Assembly: GCA_963971405.1 (NCBI GenBank)
Contig: OZ020488.1
Coordinates: 29,159,089-29,223,088, forward strand
Origin: Psococerastis gibbosa
Lineage: Eukaryota; Arthropoda; Insecta; Psocodea; Psocidae
Direction: 5' to 3'
DNA: 64,000 bases
Shown piece by piece: positions 24,971 to 36,522 of this stretch. The notes beneath the pieces are model-generated. The model was not told the DNA's origin. It was given only the letters and a program-made list of their open reading frames with translations, and searched no databases. Position 1 is the stretch's first letter, and every line of letters begins with the position of its first letter. The position numbers and the translations under genes are program-made.

Positions 24971-25117
24971 CTCTAAAGGCATGGAAATTAAAAAAAAAAA
25001 AAGCTAGTTTGAATCCCTTTCCGTGCAATTTTCCATTTCCTCATTTCATATATTTATTAATTTACTTTATTTATAAATATATATATACTGTATATATAAA
25101 CATCTAAACCACAACAA

Positions 25118-25176
25118 AATTATATGCCTGCTACCCCAGCGAAGTTAGAGTAATAAGACCCTCTCTCACACTCAAC
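25118..25176 (-). repeat. SINE1 3' fragment
   Basis: The reverse complement AGTTGAGTGTGAGAGAGGGT then CTAACTTCGCTGGGGTAGCA matches the 3' part of the tRNA-derived SINEs at 26099, 26880 and 46313. The head is missing. Confidence 0.5.
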
Positions 25177-25257
25177 TGGGATGACCAGCTGCTATCACAT
25201 ACATAATCGTATTCACTGTTTCTTAATGTAATCTAGTTTTCTAAAGCCCGGTCGCCC

Positions 25258-25358
25258 GGTCCAACCATCGCTTGAAAAGTATCTGTAAGGATCACTGAAT
25301 GGCATTACGGTGCCGTGTATTACTTACCGAGATTTTCAAGCAGTGATGGGAACCACCG
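25258..25358. mobile_element. Short hairpin MITE 'F', copy 2
   Basis: An imperfect palindrome: CCATCGCTTGAAAAGTATCT at the left, and in inverse CCATCACTGCTTGAAAATCT at the right. The core contains ACGGTGCCGTGTATTACTTA. It matches the F hairpins at 4680, 32869 and 36405 but has lost part of the centre. Confidence 0.6.
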
Positions 25359-26098
25359 TGATTGTAAAACTAAGAAATGAACTGTGGTTTCCTACTGATT
25401 GCGTGTCCAAATTGTTAATTATTGACGTTTTTTTGTCAATCGCAATTCGTTTCTTTGTCTATTGCTAAGTTTTTACCCGAAAAAATTTCAAAAATAATTG
25501 AAACATCACCTTTCACATTGAAGAGCTCAAATCATGCCTACTAATTTGGAAGACTATAGATAATAACGCCTGCTGCATCGAGAAATATTGATAAGCCTTA
25601 GTACTAGCAACTGTGTAAGTTCATGCTAAATTTCCGAACTTTTTCATTGAAATTTATATAGAAAGAAGTGTGGGAAAAGCTCTGTAAAATTGAATTTGCC
25701 TTGCCAAAATTGCTGACCTTCCAGACAAAATTTCCGTTCGAAGGGGTAAAAATGGCAATGAAATTACCCAAACTTTTATCTTTACCGTTTTATTAAAACT
25801 TTGGCTCTAGCACGTTAATTGGTACCCAGATGATTCTCAAGATTGTAACAAAATGATAATCTAGGAGAAATTAAGGGATAAAGTCGATTTAAATAATAAA
25901 TATTAATTTTAATATTAATATAAATATTAATATTTAAGTATTAATGGATTGCTAATGTCAGAATGGGGTCTAAGAATAGATCATGTAGGCTAACTATACA
26001 CAGCCCGTCCCGGCCCTCTCCTGTTATAGGCATTTTGACAATTTTTGAAAACCTATTTCAATGCATTCGTATATTTATTTTATTATATATTTTATTTT

Positions 26099-26260
26099 CA
26101 CCCGAAAGGTTGTTGGTTCGAGTCCCACACTTACTACATTTTCTGGCCATGCTTCGGAGGGCATGTAAAGCAGGCGGTCCAGAGCTTTCTAAGTTGAGTG
26201 TAAGAGAAGGCTTAAATTAGCTTAGCCCTAACTCCGCTAGGTTGGCTTAGTAAGAGAACA
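26099..26260 (+). mobile_element. tRNA-derived SINE (SINE1), copy 1
   Basis: Contains a B-box-like GGTTCGAGTCCCACAC, then TTTTCTGGCCATGCTTCGGA, GGGCATGTAAAGCAGGCGGT and AGTGTAAGAGAAGGCTT, ending CTAGGTTGGCTTAGTAAGAG. These blocks recur in order at 26880-27056 and 46313-46491. The A-box region is poorly preserved. It is not a functional tRNA gene. Confidence 0.65.
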
Positions 26261-26879
26261 CAAATGTTAATATTTATTTATTTATTTTAACCCCTTAAAA
26301 TAACTTTTTAATTAAAAAAATATATATTTCCCCTCGACAATTTAAATTTGTTGTTAAAAAAGGCGGGTCACGTGACTGCAGAATGTGATGTAATTTGCGA
26401 CGCGGTGGAGTCTTTTCAAGGACACCCATGTGTCACCCGGCACTTTCATCGACTCTTGTAACCCACAGTTAAAGACAGCAACACTTTTTTTAAAAATATT
26501 ATCTACCTTTAAGCTACCTTATCTAGCATATTTTAAAATTTATTGTGCCTAATATGCGAGATGTAAGTAATTTCTAAATACCATAACAATTAGATGATAG
26601 TCCTACATACGATAATCTGTTTGTAGGTTTAGCATTCGTACTTTTCCTTAATTAGTAGGAAAAAATAAACGCGGCTGCCCACAACATCCCAAATTGTGAG
26701 AGAGGGGATCCGCTAACAGTCCTAGACCCTCATTGGCCTCATTAGATTTTCATACCACGACGTTTAAAAAAAAAAGTAACAAGTTTGACTTGTTTCACCT
26801 CATTTCATAATTTATGTACACAAATGTTTTTACTTGCAATTTCATGTTTCATGCCTAGTAAGTTAGATCAGGGAATGCA

Positions 26880-27056
26880 GAGTAGTGGTACGGACTCTGA
26901 CTATCACCCGATAGGTTGCTAGTTCGAGTCCACCACTAGCAACATTGTCTAGCCAAGCTGTGGAGAGCATGCGTAAAGCAGGTGATCCTGGGGAAGAGAG
27001 GGCTTTATAGCCTTAGGGCTCGTCGCTAGGCTGGCTTATTAATACAACAAAAAAAT
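26880..27056 (+). mobile_element. tRNA-derived SINE (SINE1), copy 2
   Basis: Head AGTAGTGGTACGGACTCTGA then GGTTGCTAGTTCGAGTCC gives recognisable A- and B-box-like segments with tRNA-like spacing. The body contains GTAAAGCAGGTGATCC and GAGGGCTTTATAGCC, and the end CTGGCTTATTAATACAAC is followed by an A run. Complete relative to the other copies. Confidence 0.65.
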
Positions 27057-27471
27057 TATAGTTTAATTGTTTTAATTATAAGGGGTAGGAAAATATTATT
27101 ATTCAATTCAATTTATTTAATACAATTTCACAGACACAGAAGCTTTCTGACAATAGAATTTTAGCTTATTATGGAGAAAAAACGAAAAGTTCAGGAGGAA
27201 GTTTTACCGTCATGAAAAGTAAACTTCCATTATTTACAAGGCTGAGTTAAGGATAAACTGAAATATGGCTCAAGATTGGTTCATAAATGCGAATCAAATT
27301 TTATTACGGAGGGGGGGGGGGAGGGAGTTTTGAGTTTTCAGCAAGTTCTTTCCTCCCTTTTCCTCTTATTTGCCATAAAGTAAATTTCCAGTTGCTTTGC
27401 CTCCCGGATACTTTCAACGGAATAAACACCTAAAGACTTATACTATCGAATATTCCAATATACGGTATATG

Positions 27472-29020
27472 TATGAGAACTGACAATTGTAATGTAACTT
27501 GCCATTTCGCATCTGAGGGGAGGCTGCCATTTAAGTATCATATCTTTTGGTCAACGGCAGTCTTTGTTTCAAGCAAGTTCTGTATGAGAACTGACAATTG
27601 TAATGTAACTTGCCATTTCGCATCTGAGGGGAGGCTGCCATTTAAGTATCATATCTTTTGGTGAACGGCAGTCTTTGTTTCAAGCAAGTTCTGTATGAGA
27701 ACTGACAATTGTAATGTAACTTGCCATTTCGCATCTGAGGGGAGGCTGCCATTTAAGTATCATATCTTTTGGTCAACGGCAATCATTGTTTCAAGCAAGT
27801 TCTGTATGAGAACTGACAATTGTAATGTAACTTGCCATTTCGCATCTGAGGGGAGGCTGCCATTTAAGTATCATATCTTTTGGTCAACGGCAGTCTTTGT
27901 TTCAAGCAAGTTCTGTATGAGAACTGACAATTGTAATGTAACTTGCCATTTCGCATCTGAGGGGAGGCTGCCATTTAAGTATCATATCTTTTGGTCAACG
28001 GCAATCATTGTTTCAAGCAAGTTCTGTATGAGAACTGACAATTGTAATGTAACTTGCCATTTCGCATCTGAGGGGAGGCTGCCATTTAAGTATCATATCT
28101 TTTGGTCAACGGCAGTCTTTGTTTCAAGCAAGTTCTGTATGAGAACTGACAATTGTAATGTAACTTGCCATTTCGCATCTGAGGGGAGGCTGCCATTTAA
28201 GTATCATATCTTTTGGTGAACGGCAGTCTTTGTTTCAAGCAAGTTCTGTATGAGAACTGACAATTGTAATGTAACTTGCCATTTCGCATCTGAGGGGAGG
28301 CTGCCATTTAAGTATCATATCTTTTGGTCAACGGCAATCATTGTTTCAAACAAGTTCTGTATGAGAACTGTCAATTGTAATGTAACTTGCCATTTCGCAT
28401 CTGAGGGGAGGCTGCCATTTAAGTATCATATCTTTTGGTCAACGGCAGTCTTTGTTTCAAGCAAGTTCTGTATGAGAACTGACAATTGTAATGTAACTTG
28501 CCATTTCGCATCTGAGGGGAGGCTGCCATTTAAGTATCATATCTTTTGGTCAACGGCAGTCTTTGTTTCAAGCAAGTTCTGTATGAGAACTGACAATTGT
28601 AATGTAACTTGCCATTTCGCATCTGAGGGGAGGCTGCCATTTAAGTATCATATCTTTTGGTCAACGGCAATCATTGTTTCAAGCAAGTTCTGTATGAGAA
28701 CTGACAATTGTAATGTAACTTGCCATTTCGCATCTGAGGGGAGGCTGTCATTTAAGTATCATATCTTTTGGTCAACGGCAGTCTTTGTTTCAAGCAAGTT
28801 CTGTATGAGAACTGTCAATTGTAATGTAACTTGCCATTTCGCATCTGAGGGGAGGCTGCCATTTAAGTATCATATCTTTTGGTCAACGGCAATCATTGTT
28901 TCAAGCAAGTTCTGTATGAGAACTGTCAATTGTAATGTAACTTGCCATTTCGCATCTGAGGGGAGGCTGCCATTTAAGTATCATATCTTTAGGTCAACGG
29001 CAGTCTTTGTTTCAAGCAGG
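27472..29020. repeat. Tandem array: 14 units of 111 bp
   Basis: Units start at 27473 and every 111 bp to 28916. They are almost identical. Two main variants alternate at one site (GGCAGTCTTTG = A, GGCAATCATTG = B), and a third (A') has GGTGAACGG. The order is A A' B A B A A' B A A B A B A, a partial five-unit higher-order pattern. As 111 = 3 x 37, one frame stays open (MRTDNCNVTC...SSKFC), but A' units carry a stop. All variants I noted change an amino acid or make a stop; none is silent. I read this as a minisatellite, not a gene. Confidence 0.9.
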
Positions 29021-30645
29021 TTATTTCTACATTAGCCTACATATGTAAATTGAAAAATCAATGCTTTCACAATTTTTTGAATATTATATTGTTGCTAATT
29101 TCATTAATAAAACGTTTTATTTATTATTTATATGTACTAGTCTGACTGTTAGAGACTGACACTGGCTGATAGATGTTGTATCGTATATCACTTTGTGTCA
29201 TTCATATTCAAAACACGGTGTTAACGTCAGTTAATGTCCTATATGTAAAACTTGACGTCACTCCCACTTCCAAATACTTTGAAACTAACTAAATAGACTC
29301 GCCGTATTCTCCACCAGAACATCAACATTCAGCTGCTTCTGCAATACTTTGTTATGGTTTTCTCCATTTTGAGAAAACTTTCCATCTTTGCCTCACCCAG
29401 TTTTTCTTCAAGGAAAAAGTTTAAATTGAGTCGTTTCAAGCTCATTTCTGGGGGTTTTAGTTACTTTGTTTTTGGTTAGTTCGTGTCTATATAACGTATT
29501 TTATACTTCTGTGCTTTAAATCTCTGGGTTTTGTCATGTCGAACATCGATATGTAATAATGAATAATGCTTCAGGGGGAACATAAAATTACGGTATTCCC
29601 CCACTTAATACTGCAATCTCAGCACTGTAATTATTTTACTCGCTGTAGGCTAATTAATATTGTAATATTGTTTTGTATAATTTTAGACGAAACTGAAAAA
29701 AAATGGATGGAAGTGCTGATGGAAATTTGGTTGAAATTGACAGTTCAACTGAAATTTAGGGATAGTGTAGATTTGAGGAAGAAGGGTTGAAACGGGAAGC
29801 TCGAGTTTAGGAAAAAGTAAACAACTTCAAATACATGGGTGGTACCACCGCAGACAAAGATGTCAGTTTGTCAAGAAATAGATAGTAGGATCAATAAGGG
29901 AACCGAATTTTATCATTAAGTAAGGTCTCTTCTCAGTTTACCTGCATGATTAAAAGTAGGCTATAATTTACTATTGGTACTTGTCAATATCCTTAAAAAA
30001 TATTTTCAACATGATAAATTGCCTATGAACAATTGTCCGTTGCTTAAGGATGGGGTCAATGGCAATTTACCTAACTTGCTATGGTGCATGCCAAGGTCAA
30101 ACATTTCCCTGTTTAGCAAACCTCAGCGCTGCAAACGACGAGAACAAAAGTTGCAATAACAATAATAAAGTTTAGACCAAGAAATGTAGCAAGTGAAAAG
30201 GAGAAACAATTTGAAATTCATTAACACGCGAAGTAAAATATGAGCGGCCGCTGAAACTGTGACCCGCAACAGACAGAAGCGTGAAGGACTATCCCTAAGC
30301 GGTATCGGTTTCAAATCACTCCGCAAAAGTCATTAAAAACTCATCAGGAATTTTATAAAGCTCCGCTGTTTTGGAAAACCTTCTTTCTACTCTCCTGGCA
30401 GATACAATACTACCCTTAGTACAATAATAGAGGAGGGTGTAGTTCAAATAAGAGAAGGATCATAGCAATAATCGTGAATTGGATCAATTGCTTCAAAATA
30501 ACTAGGCTAGCTGGAGAAGTTCATTTTAGTCTACTCTCTACTATAGGTTGTTATGTCCAAAATATGTTGTTATTGATATTGTTGTTGTTGATGGTGTATT
30601 TAAAAGTAGCATTACTTCACATTCCCTCTTAAACATGACTAGGAA
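29021..30645. other. No gene recognised
   Basis: AT-rich sequence after the tandem array. Small frames at 29566-29790 and 29974-30159 have no family motif. No shared repeat was noticed. Confidence 0.4.
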
Positions 30646-30702
30646 ATGTAGCAAGTGTGGGACTCGAACCTACAACCTTTGGGGTGAAAGTCTCCTGATA
30701 GT
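30646..30702 (-). repeat. SINE1 head fragment
   Basis: The reverse complement contains CTTTCACCCCAAAGGTTGTA then GGTTCGAGTCCCACACTTG, the same B-box-bearing head as the SINEs at 26099 and 46313. The body and 3' end are missing. Confidence 0.5.
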
Positions 30703-31355
30703 TGTCGGCCTGTCTGCTGAAATCAACACCAGCGATATGTGAGCCACATCCACTCGTTCCTGTCCCTCCACTTCTGAACGATTCCAGTCCCACTTTTCTG
30801 AGATTGTCTTCAAATTGGTTTGTATCTCATTTGAGTGATATGCAAGCTTGTTTATTTCAGGTTAATGTGAAACTACTCGCGAACAATTCGCTCATCTCTA
30901 ATGAACAACATGAATTGTACATCAGCTATAAAGTCAACCTAATGCCTTGAGAAACTTAGTGATTAAATGCAGACCAGTGTCTACAATTTGAGACCTTCAT
31001 TTAATTAGTTTGCCGGCAGTCTTTAGGGAACTTTTACAAGGTCTACAAACCTCAAGCCTTGTTCGTCTATTATCCAGCAAAGCGGGTGTGGTTCTAGAAT
31101 ATTCATAACCCACTCCCTTCAACCTTTCTTCCCCTCCCTTTTCATGCATGCGAAACTTGGAACGCAACCACACCAGGCCCTGGAGTCAGAGAAGGGAGGG
31201 GGGAGGGTAGGGTCACGATTTTCTACCCCTTTCCTCAGCTGAGATATCACTGATCACGTCCCCCACCACCACGATTTTCCAACAGGTCATGGCGTGTACA
31301 ATAACTGGTTTATTTCCTTGACCGAGTGTATTGATTTTTTTATGTGTATTGGCAT

Positions 31356-31558
31356 CAGTGGCGGATCCATTTTAATTTGAAATAGGCGCCCTTTGCTGAC
31401 AGTTAGACCGGTAATGGGAGCCTATTGTTTACTATGTAGGCTACCTATTTTTTGTTAATTAAATAATACTTATTTCTACTCTCGTAACTCATTTTTGCGC
31501 TTTTCAGGGCGCTTGAAGGGGTCATGACCCCGTGACCACCTCCGTGGATCCGCCACTG
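31356..31558. mobile_element. hAT-type MITE (203 bp) with 8-bp target duplication
   Basis: Left terminus CAGTGGCGGATCCA and right terminus TGGATCCGCCACTG are perfect 14-bp inverted repeats. They are flanked by ATTGGCAT (31348-31355) and ATTGGTAT (31559-31566), an 8-bp duplication with one mismatch, diagnostic of hAT-type transposition. The interior is non-coding. Confidence 0.85.
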
Positions 31559-31822
31559 ATTGGTATTCGTGGCAACTCTTTGCTTCAGAATGGAACTTTT
31601 GCAGATCGGGTCCTCTGCCAGCCCCCACCTACAGTCACCTCGTGTGACCCCTGTTCTTAGCCTATTGAGGCGCCACTAGGTTTGGTATGATGACGATGCG
31701 GTTGCGGATGGCTTGGCTGCGACAGTCACGTCATCTCTCGACGTCGGCTTTCTTCAGTATCGTATATTATGAAAGCAAATTAAAAAAAAAAAAAAACGAC
31801 ACCTAAAAAAGCTCGAAGCGAG

Positions 31823-32068
31823 ATGTGGTTGCATGCTACGAATATCTTTGCCAGCCATGTTATCAATGAGGAGGTTCTAACCAGAATAGGCGAAAGCAAA
31901 ACCCCAGTTTCATCCATATGTGCAAGAAGAAATCGCTGGATCAGACATTTGCTACGACATGAGAACTTTGTCAGCTGCATCATAGAAGGAACCATAGAAG
32001 GTGTCAACCAACCTGGGCGTCTCAGAAAAGAATATCTTAAAGATTACAGCATCTATGCTATTGTATAA
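31823..32068 (+). pseudogene. LINE reverse-transcriptase ORF, C-terminal fragment
   Basis: The plus strand encodes about 80 residues including NEEVLTRIGE, RRNRWIRHLLRHENF and IIEGTIEGVNQPGRLRKEY, the conserved post-RT region of arthropod LINE ORF2 proteins. The related decayed piece at 13523-13870 shares NEEV and LRH...IIEG. RT catalytic motifs are absent, so this is a 5'-truncated copy. It is followed directly by an R5 fragment. Confidence 0.65.
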
Positions 32069-32074
32069 CAAAAT

Positions 32075-32168
32075 GGATACCTGGACCCAGTCAAAGCTCT
32101 AGTTGTACCTACTTACACGTATCTTGTGCAGGCCTATTAGCCGCCATATTGATTACGGTCTACAGCCC
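32075..32168 (+). repeat. R5 dispersed repeat fragment
   Basis: AAATGGATACCTGGACCC, TATCTTGTGCAGGC and GCCGCCATATTGATTACGGT match 48955-49085 in the same order and orientation, with an internal deletion. Confidence 0.6.
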
Positions 32169-32562
32169 CGCGATGGGGGACTCCGACTAATCGCCAGACA
32201 ACACTCTCGGAATTTCGGAGATGATTTCCGGTAAGAATTCCTGAAGAGCCAGTTCTTTATATCAGAACTCACCACTCTCGAACTACTTTTCCTCTTGTTG
32301 TCTATTAGTAAGTTTCAATAAGTTCCGAAAATATTACAACAACCTACTACTGTAGGCTATATATTGTTTTTGGTAAATCCCCCCCCAATTTTCCGCAAAC
32401 TTTTTATTGCGACCACGGTCTACTGTTGACTTTGGGTATCTTTGGGCAAAGCGTCGTCAGTAATGTTGTTGCTAGGTAAATCATGAGTTAAATTCGAATT
32501 CAACTAGACTATACTTCTTAACAGACTAGTTCCTTCTTCGAATGGGGTAGTAACATGATATT

Positions 32563-32730
32563 CAGGGACGGATCCAGCCCATTTTTGGGGGGGGGGTAGC
32601 TGATGGTCAAAATAGGAAAAACATATGTAGGGTCAACTAAATTAGAGAGTAATAACTTAATTTACAATAGATTTACCAAATTTTGGGGGGGCAGCCACCC
32701 CCCCTACCCCCCCCCCTGTATCCGTCCTTG
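32563..32730. mobile_element. hAT-type MITE (168 bp) with perfect 8-bp target duplication
   Basis: Left CAGGGACGGATCCAG and right, in inverse, CAAGGACGGATACAG are terminal inverted repeats. The flanks ATGATATT (32555-32562) and ATGATATT (32731-32738) match perfectly. G- and C-runs sit just inside each end, as in the MITE at 54225. A further possible remnant of this family lies at 36250-36312. Confidence 0.85.
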
Positions 32731-32868
32731 ATGATATTAAAACTCTCACACGATAAAAAAAATAAAGGGCGCCGATTGCTGATATACTGGGTTATGTATG
32801 GAGCAGAATATTCTGATCTGCATTATATTGAATATAAATAGTATATATGTTTATTTAACTTTAACAAA

Positions 32869-32992
32869 GGGTTCCTTCCACGATCGTCATAGTAAGGAAT
32901 ACTGGACGGCACCGCCATGTATTGTCTATGCTGACAGCTGTGCCAACCAGTATTCCTTACCGAGGCTCACCGAGCGATTATGGTAGTCACCC
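32869..32992. mobile_element. Short hairpin MITE 'F', copy 3
   Basis: Left GGGTTCCTTCCACGATCGT and right GAGCGATTATGGTAGTCACC are loose inverted repeats. Inner arms AGTAAGGAATACTGGACGGC and CCAGTATTCCTTACCGAGG pair well. It shares the CTGGACGGCACCGCCATG core with the copies at 4680 and 36405. Confidence 0.65.
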
Positions 32993-33214
32993 TTAGCCGA
33001 AAACTGGGTGAAAAAGTTTTCTAGAACATGAATAGTAAGGGAAAATTATAATTAAACCGTCAATTCTAATCGATAGCCTGCCAAAGTTTGACAGGGAGTC
33101 ATGCAATACCTTCATTAGAAAGGCTTTTCAAAGAGATGAAGGATAATGAGTAAAATTTCCTGCATAAATTTATATACAAACCTAGCCGTGAAACTTATAA
33201 ATTATAAATTTCCC

Positions 33215-33285
33215 AAGTAGCACCGAGTTACCTGTATAGGCGTAGATCGTGGGTTCGAATCCCACCAAGCCCAGTTTTTTCTATA
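33215..33285 (+). repeat. tRNA-like SINE head, fragment 2
   Basis: GTAGATCGTGGGTTCGAATC then CCACCAAGCCCAG contains a strong B-box match (GGTTCGAATCC). The upstream A-box-like TAGCACCGAGTTACC is weaker. It resembles 23366-23450. It is too degenerate in the acceptor and D-arm region to be called a tRNA gene. Confidence 0.45.
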
Positions 33286-34146
33286 TCTTCTATTTTCGGT
33301 TAAAACGAGGAGTTAACCAAAGTTAGTTAATTATTATTATTATCATATACATACATGGTACGGTACAATAATACTGCAATATGTACCGTACCTGTATAAG
33401 CCATATTCTGTATATATAGCGTTAAAAAATTAAAAATTAACACTTAACTTGAACCTTTCTTTGACTTTACCTGTACATGTTGCACATAATACCATGCCGA
33501 AAAGTTAAAGAAGGTTTTTGTACCAAAGCTTTGGAGGGCAAACCAAAATGGAAAAACATGATGAACGCATTAGCTTCACATTCGCAAAAGCACTCAGAGT
33601 ACAGGTTTCATAAAAAAAGAAAAATTACAATAGAGGAAATTATACTCTGTCGACAGATATAAATATTTTGAGGCCTCGCTTGAGTTTTCCTTTTTTAGAG
33701 ACCGTATTTGTGTGAACGGCATTGATGCTATGAAACGAAAGGTTTTCATAATCATTTATAGTGACGTGAGAACTGCGGTTCACTTTCTTATGAATTTCTT
33801 CGGTAGTGTTAAATATATTGTGGACCTTTAAATTCTGAATTTTGGTGTTGAAACTGACCCAGGTAAATGTTCATTTTACAACTGCATAGTTCAAAGTTAC
33901 TAATACACAGAACAACAGTAGGTTTTAAATTACCTCAAACCACAGGTACAATACTGATCGGGTATTTGAGATCATAGGGCCGCAGAAAGAATCAGTGGAA
34001 ATTATTTGGGTTCCCTCATTCATACACACGATGACTTCATTTTATTTTTATTTTGAGACCTGACCTAAGCCAAGCAATGTTTACATGGTGTGGGGACTCC
34101 GTCTACCCCAACTGAATTATCTACTGTAAGTGGTACTATTGTTTTG
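33286..34146. other. No gene recognised
   Basis: AT-rich sequence with a (TTA)n tract near 33330. A 61-codon frame at 33477-33662 has no recognisable motif. Confidence 0.4.
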
Positions 34147-34985
34147 TTGCTTTCCAATTTATACGTAGTATAAGGAAAGCTTTGTGATGGTTGAAATTTT
34201 CGAATCCGAGATTTCAACGGATTTACACGTTTTCAGGTCCTAGGAACCCAAAAAAGTGGTTTTTACAAAATGTCTGTCTGTCTGTTCATCGATTTTCGGG
34301 CAAAATACTCGGTTGATTTTGATGAAATTTAGCATGTAGGTTGACAAAAATCATACCTCGGGACTATTTATTTTTATTTTGGGCTAACTCAATTTGGGGG
34401 GTTTTATTCTCAAAAAACTCCAAAAAAAACGTCTAAAAAATATATTTCTCAAAAGCGGCTCCAACGATTTCTTTTAAATTCACATATACTGTAGTCGTTA
34501 TTAATGTTGACAAAATTCGGGGGGTCGCTTGCCCCTTGATAGTTAGGTTCTGGGGGTAAAAAAATAAAAATAACTCAATTTTCATGAAAAATGACTAAAA
34601 AATAATTTATCTGCTAAACCTTTCGATCGCTGATTTCTACCTTCAGTCATGTTTTAGGTGTTAAATTGAGTAACGAAACCGGACAAGTTGCTTTCCCAAA
34701 AAAATATTTGGTTTTGTGCAAAAAATTATTTTTTGAAAAAATGATAGATAATTCGCGCTGAAATGCATTGCGTGTCCTGCCATTATTGCTGTGTGGTAAT
34801 GTGTTGGTCTGACCTATCTAGAATTTATCTCACCTCCGGTGACGTCAGGGGGACAACCCCCCCCCCCCCCGGGATAATGGAAATCTAACCATGGGAAAAT
34901 TATTTACCATGAAATTACTCATTTTCTCTCTCTACTAATGTTGATAAATTGGAAAGCATGTTTGAGAAAACTCGGACCGGTTCTT
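34147..34985 (-). repeat. R1 dispersed repeat, copy 5
   Basis: On the minus strand it runs AAGAACCGGTCCGAG to AAATTGGAAAGCAAC. It has the C-run (34858-34870), TTCCTAGGACCTGAAAACG and a short (TGTC)n block at 34268-34285. It is nearly full length and one of the best-preserved copies. Confidence 0.75.
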
Positions 34986-35065
34986 GAAAAAGTATAGAGT
35001 TCTTCAATGTCCGCCATATGAATCAGTATTTGTGGCTAAGTGTTCCTATAATATTGTATTCTATA

Positions 35066-35248
35066 AGGTGGCTATTTCATCTGCCAATAATCCGCCATTT
35101 GTGAATCAACAATTAATGAGATGTTTGTTTTAAGGAGACTATTATGTAGATACTTACTTAACTTATCTATTATAAATTAAGTTATAATATGGTAGAGACT
35201 TATTATTGATGCACAAATGGCGGATTATTGACAGATGGAATAGCCACT
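35066..35248. mobile_element. MITE (183 bp) with ~40-bp TIRs and TA target
   Basis: Left AGGTGGCTATTTCATCTG then CCAATAATCCGCCATTTGTG is the inverse of CACAAATGGCGGATTATTGA then CAGATGGAATAGCCACT at the right, with about four mismatches over 40 bp. TA dinucleotides flank both ends (35064-35065 and 35249-35250), as expected for a Tc1/mariner-type MITE. Non-coding. Confidence 0.75.
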
Positions 35249-36404
35249 TAAGGCATTAACCCATAGCCAAAATTTTGCCCTAAAGTAGACAGACGTAGGA
35301 ATTCAGACCTATTTATTTTTATCGACTTTTTTTTTATCTATAGACCCAAACAGTTCGCCATCTAGCTCAAACTTAGAAGAATATTGTAAAGGTAAAGCTA
35401 AAGCATAATTTGTGTTGTGTTTTACCTTTATTAGTGGTGAAATCATGAATGTGTTTCTGGGTTTGAATAAGAACACGAAAAATCCTATTTAACCTAATTT
35501 AGGCATGAAAATAGCATTTGCAATTTTGCATGTTTCTATCGTAGATGTCATTCGCTCTAGTGCTTATTATATGATGATAACGTAACTTGGTTCGTCTAGA
35601 AATATTGCATTTAGTTGTCCAGTGAATATCATCTCTATCGGCCACCAGAAATAGGGATTCAAGCTTAAAAGGTGATACAGAGACACATAAAATATATGAC
35701 CTGCAGCTGGATCAAAAGATTGAAATTTGAAAATAGGGAGGCCAAGGTCCATTCAAGACTCAGATTGCGAGTAGAAAAGAAGTAAGAGATGAAATTGATT
35801 AGCGACTGGGGTAATATCGTCCCGCCTATTTATAAAGCTCGCACCGAAGCTTATTCCCTGACAATGCTTTTCTGTGAAAAAATCATTCCGTAGTTAGAGA
35901 TTGCAAGCTGGGCGGACGAAATTGAAAAAGCGGTACCTATTGTGTGGTGCTGGAAATGTAATATGATATTGCTCTAGTCATATCCGAGTCTATTATATTC
36001 GTAGCCTACACCCTGTATTTATAGCCATCTAACAAACTTTAGTATTTCGACGCTTTGACCTTAAGAGGAACCCATGGATTTTCGATTTCGGATTTTCAAT
36101 TTTCTATACGGTCCAAATCATCCTAAGACGACATTAATTGTCTTAAATGGCTGTGGTCTATAGGGGAACCGTAATTAATTATGAAATCTGCCATTGACGA
36201 ACCTATGAGACCTACGAACGATCAAAAATCACGCATACATAGCGCTCTCAGAAACGGATCCAGTCCATTGGGGGGCAGCTACCCGTGCCCTCTCTGTGTC
36301 CGTCTTTGCTTGAGCACAGAACCCTAACCCAACATGAGTGTTGAAGTGGAGAGTGTTTAAATGGAGCTGGAACATTTGCTAGCTCCTCGTAGGCTTAGTA
36401 CAGT
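35249..36404. other. No gene recognised; one possible tiny hAT remnant
   Basis: At about 36250-36312 a CAGAAACGGATCCAG...TGTGTCCGTCTTTG arrangement resembles a shrunken version of the MITE at 32563. Otherwise AT-rich sequence without defendable frames. Confidence 0.4.
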
Positions 36405-36522
36405 TGTCATGATCGTTTGAAAAGTTTCTGTAAGGAATGCTGTACGGCACCGCCATGCATCGGTACATGGTGGTGCCGTCCAGCATTTCTTAGCGATACT
36501 TTTCAAGTAGTACGATGGTGGG
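36405..36522. mobile_element. Short hairpin MITE 'F', copy 4
   Basis: The best-preserved F hairpin. Left ATCGTTTGAAAAGTTTCTGT then AAGGAATGCTGTACGGCACC is mirrored by GGTGCCGTCCAGCATTTCTT then ATACTTTTCAAGTAGTACGA. The apex is CGCCATGCATCGGTACATGGTG. RNA from either strand could fold into a stem of about 55 bp. Confidence 0.7.

Noticed and set aside
26105..26140. tRNA gene (also at 26915-26940, 33245-33270, 46350-46375)
   Set aside because: Only B-box-like motifs are convincing. No cloverleaf with paired acceptor stem can be drawn, and the sequences continue into repeated SINE bodies.
27472..29020. CRISPR-like array
   Set aside because: The 111-bp units are contiguous and nearly identical with no unique spacers, and the genome is eukaryotic.
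27473..29035. Apparent repetitive protein of 37-residue units
   Set aside because: Unit variants include stops, and every change seen is non-silent. There is no signal peptide, splice context or neighbouring exon. Treated as a minisatellite.
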